Below are positions 6,141-7,923 of a stretch of DNA of 7,923 nt, one piece after another (position 1 is the stretch's first letter; each line of letters starts with the position of its first letter). The translations under genes and the position numbers were made by a program. Below the pieces are notes generated by a model, which saw only the letters and a program-made list of their open reading frames with translations, was not told the DNA's origin and ran no database searches. The DNA is from Thermoplasmatales archaeon ex4484_6. GTDB taxonomy: Archaea > Thermoplasmatota > Penumbrarchaeia > Penumbrarchaeales > Penumbrarchaeaceae. Location: contig NJDO01000081.1 in NCBI GenBank assembly GCA_002254385.1, positions 1 through 7,923 of the forward strand. The letters run 5' to 3'.

Positions 6141-7457
6141 ATGGATGAAGCTCCCATAAGCATACAGGAAGCCAAGGACCCTTCGAAACAGGGAAACGAG
6201 GTTACCCTTAGGGGATGGATATACAGGACAAGGGGAAGCAACAGGATGCTGTTCCTTGTCCTCAGGGATTCGACGGATATCATCCAGTGTGTCGCTTCAA
6301 GGGAAGATCTCGGAGAGGAGAGGTTCATCTCGGCAAGGGAGCTTCCGGTCGAATCCGCGATCGTTGTAAAGGGCCGGATAAACATGGATGACAGGGCCCC
6401 GGGCGGATTCGAGGTTCACCTGAAGGAGATCCTTACCATATCCAAGGCGGACCGGTTCCCGATCACAAAGGACCATTCGGAGGAATTCCTCAGGGAGAAC
6501 AGGCACCTGTGGCTTCGCTCCAGGAAGATGAACGCCATCATGAAGGTGAGGTCCACCGTGACCGGCGCCATTCACGAGTTCTTCAGGAGGGAAGGGTATC
6601 ATGAATTCACCCCCCCCATATTCACCCCCAATCAGGCGGAGGGGGGCTCGACGCTGTTCGAGGTCAAGTACTACGACCGGACCATATATCTTTCCCAGAC
6701 ATGGCAGCTCTACGCTGAAGCCGCCATCTTCTCCCTGGAAAGGATATACGACGTATCACCCACTTTCAGGGCGGAGAGGTCGAAGACCTCCAGACACCTG
6801 AGCGAGTTCTGGATGGCGGAGATGGAAGCGGCATGGATGGATTACCTGGAAGCTGTTTCCGTGGCGGAAAGAGAGGTCAAGTTCATAATCGAGAAGGTCC
6901 TGGAACGGAACATGAAGGAGCTGGAGATCCTTGAAGCGGAGCCGGAAAGGCTGAGATCCGCCATTTCGGCGAAATGGCCCGTGATAACGTACACGGAAGC
7001 ACTGGGCATACTCAAGGAAAGGTCCGGAATGGACGTGGAATGGGGGAAGGACCTCCGGACAGTCGAGGAGGAGGAGCTGATGAAACATTTCGACACGCCG
7101 ATAACCGTTGTGGAGTATCCCAAGGAGGCCATGGCCTTCTACAAACCGGTGAAGGAGGAGGCCGATGCTCCGGGTCCGGTGGCAAAGTGTTTTGACATGA
7201 TAGCGCCCGGCGGGTATGGAGAGATAGTCGGCGGGTCCGAGAGGGATACTGATGCAGCCTCCCTGGAAGAAGCCCTGAAAAGGGAGGGCGAGGACGTGAG
7301 GAAATACGATTGGTACCTGGACCTGAGAAGATACGGCTCGGTGCAGCATTCCGGTTACGGTCTGGGAGTGGAAAGGGTCCTCGCATGGATATGCAAGCTT
7401 GACAACATCAAGGACGCCATACCCTTCCCCAGGACCATGACAAGGGCCTACCCATGA
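6141..7457 (+). CDS. asnS: Asparaginyl-tRNA synthetase (archaeal type)
   Basis: This cytoplasmic class IIb synthetase joins asparagine to tRNA-Asn using ATP. It has 438 residues from ATG 6141, close to the roughly 434 of Pyrococcus AsnRS. An N-terminal OB-fold anticodon-binding domain (about 21-101, with LRGWIY) is followed by the catalytic core. Motif 1 covers about 147-163. EGGSTLFEVKYYDRTIYLSQ lies at 167-186. Motif 2 is FRAERSKTSRHLSEFW with a following ExEAAW (209-232), and motif 3 is GYGLGVERVLAW (405-416). The Ser/Thr and FW residues after FRAE follow AsnRS rather than AspRS. The C-terminus (PFPRTMTRAYP) is typical and complete. The start is uncertain: ATG 6129 would add four residues, but the ribosome-binding site favours 6141. 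The gene has its own promoter and no operon partner in view. A run of eight C at 6610-6617 leaves the frame intact. Confidence 0.95.
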   Translation: MDEAPISIQEAKDPSKQGNEVTLRGWIYRTRGSNRMLFLVLRDSTDIIQCVASREDLGEERFISARELPVESAIVVKGRINMDDRAPGGFEVHLKEILTISKADRFPITKDHSEEFLRENRHLWLRSRKMNAIMKVRSTVTGAIHEFFRREGYHEFTPPIFTPNQAEGGSTLFEVKYYDRTIYLSQTWQLYAEAAIFSLERIYDVSPTFRAERSKTSRHLSEFWMAEMEAAWMDYLEAVSVAEREVKFIIEKVLERNMKELEILEAEPERLRSAISAKWPVITYTEALGILKERSGMDVEWGKDLRTVEEEELMKHFDTPITVVEYPKEAMAFYKPVKEEADAPGPVAKCFDMIAPGGYGEIVGGSERDTDAASLEEALKREGEDVRKYDWYLDLRRYGSVQHSGYGLGVERVLAWICKLDNIKDAIPFPRTMTRAYP

Positions 7458-7548
7458 CGGATACCGCCGGCCCGAAGGCCATACTCTCTCCTGCTTCCGT
7501 CCGGGACATCCCGAAATCATGTTCGTTTTACCTCCTGCATGAAAACAG

Positions 7549-7555
7549 TTATAAT
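7549..7555 (+). promoter_or_regulatory. TATA-like box for secreted protein gene
   Basis: TTATAAT is centred near 7552, which predicts transcription from about 7578 and a leader of about 22 bases containing the ribosome-binding site. Confidence 0.5.
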
Positions 7556-7586
7556 CGTTATCAACCGTAATCCACCATACTTCAGC

Positions 7587-7594
7587 AAGGGGTG
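7587..7594 (+). promoter_or_regulatory. Shine-Dalgarno sequence
   Basis: AAGGGGTG lies five bases before ATG 7600 and pairs well with the 16S 3' end, with one wobble. It supports both the start and the reality of this window-truncated gene. Confidence 0.6.
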
Positions 7595-7599
7595 TTCCC

Positions 7600-7923
7600 A
7601 TGTTCAGCAGGCAGACCGTTCCATACATTATACTGGCCCTCATGATCTCGCTGTCCTCAACGGGCATTGTCGGAGGCGAGACCGGAGAGGACGGAACGTT
7701 CGATGAGCCTCCGCACGCTCCCATGCTGCCGACAAGGACCATCATAGAGGAGAGCGAATCCAACAACAACTGGGCATCAGCGGATCTGATACCGGCAACA
7801 CCCAACACGACATACGAGCTCCACGGGAACCTCAGCCCCGCGAATGATTACGATTTCTTCTACTTCACACTTACCGGCGGAGCAGGACCCGTGGACAGGA
7901 TCACCATCCGGCCGCTGTGGGTT
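7600..7923 (+). CDS. Secreted protein with PPC-like domain (3'-truncated by window)
   Basis: The frame stays open for 108 codons to the window end. Residues 1-27 look like a signal peptide: FSRQ, then a hydrophobic core, then SSTGIVGG. A short acidic, proline-containing linker follows. From about residue 50, ESESNNNWASADLIP and later GNLSPANDYDFFYFTLTGG resemble the opening of the bacterial/archaeal pre-peptidase C-terminal (PPC) domain. In that domain a conserved E-x-E-x-N start is followed by A-x-x-L/I and a D-x-D-x-F/Y-x-F strand. PPC domains are non-catalytic beta-sandwiches found on secreted peptidases and large surface proteins, so the rest of this gene could be either. Promoter, ribosome-binding site, signal peptide and domain pattern together make the gene convincing. 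What it does depends on sequence beyond the window. Confidence 0.8.
   Translation, partial: MFSRQTVPYIILALMISLSSTGIVGGETGEDGTFDEPPHAPMLPTRTIIEESESNNNWASADLIPATPNTTYELHGNLSPANDYDFFYFTLTGGAGPVDRITIRPLWV

Larger units (their letters stand above)
7458..7599. other. Intergenic region asnS to secreted protein
   Basis: This gap contains no gene. A small GGCC-CGAA-GGCC hairpin lies just after the asnS stop, and a T-rich stretch (GTTCGTTTTA, 7521-7530) may act as an archaeal oligo-T terminator. The promoter of the next gene follows. Confidence 0.4.

Noticed and set aside
1406..7599. tRNA, CRISPR or insertion-sequence remnants in the gaps
   Set aside because: No GGTTCRANYC-type T-loop with matching stems, no regularly spaced direct repeats, and no terminal inverted repeats with a transposase were found by reading the gaps.
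6756..7808. Minus-strand open frame of 350 codons across asnS
   Set aside because: It is antisense to a firmly identified conserved gene, and its translation shows no family pattern.

Overview
This window is archaeal and most likely comes from the Euryarchaeota, in or near Thermoplasmatota. The SecY and asparaginyl-tRNA synthetase are of archaeal type. Each complete gene has a TATA-like box about 26 bases before a plausible transcript start, and arginine is mostly AGG/AGA. The rest of the coding capacity is large secreted or single-pass membrane proteins rich in beta structure and glycosylation sequons. The lineage call is an inference; the domain-level call is firm. All recognised genes are on the + strand.

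Layout. Bases 2-1405 are the 3' part of secY, the protein-translocation channel; about 50 N-terminal residues lie before the window. After a 154-base gap with its own promoter comes an unrecognised type-I membrane protein (1560-2771): signal peptide, extracellular beta-rich domain, one membrane span, a tyrosine-rich cytoplasmic segment and a very acidic Pro/Glu/Ala tail. After 67 bases holding a promoter comes a 1036-residue surface protein (2839-5949): signal peptide, parallel beta-helix, about six tandem Ig-like domains, one membrane span and an arginine-rich basic tail. Its promoter geometry suggests a leaderless mRNA. A 191-base gap with several short potential stem-loops and a TATA box leads to asnS (6141-7457). 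A 142-base gap with promoter and Shine-Dalgarno sequence precedes the 5' end of another secreted protein (7600 to window end), which carries a PPC-like beta domain.

How the genes fit together. SecY would insert or export the three secreted proteins. The two neighbouring membrane proteins both show an N-out/C-in layout, with cytoplasmic tails of opposite charge (about -29 and +11). This makes a physical partnership conceivable but unproven. asnS is a housekeeping gene set among cell-surface genes and has its own promoter. Nothing in the window looks like a mobile element, CRISPR array, defence system, tRNA or rRNA. The least explained parts are the post-secY membrane protein and its possible pairing with the beta-helix/Ig protein.
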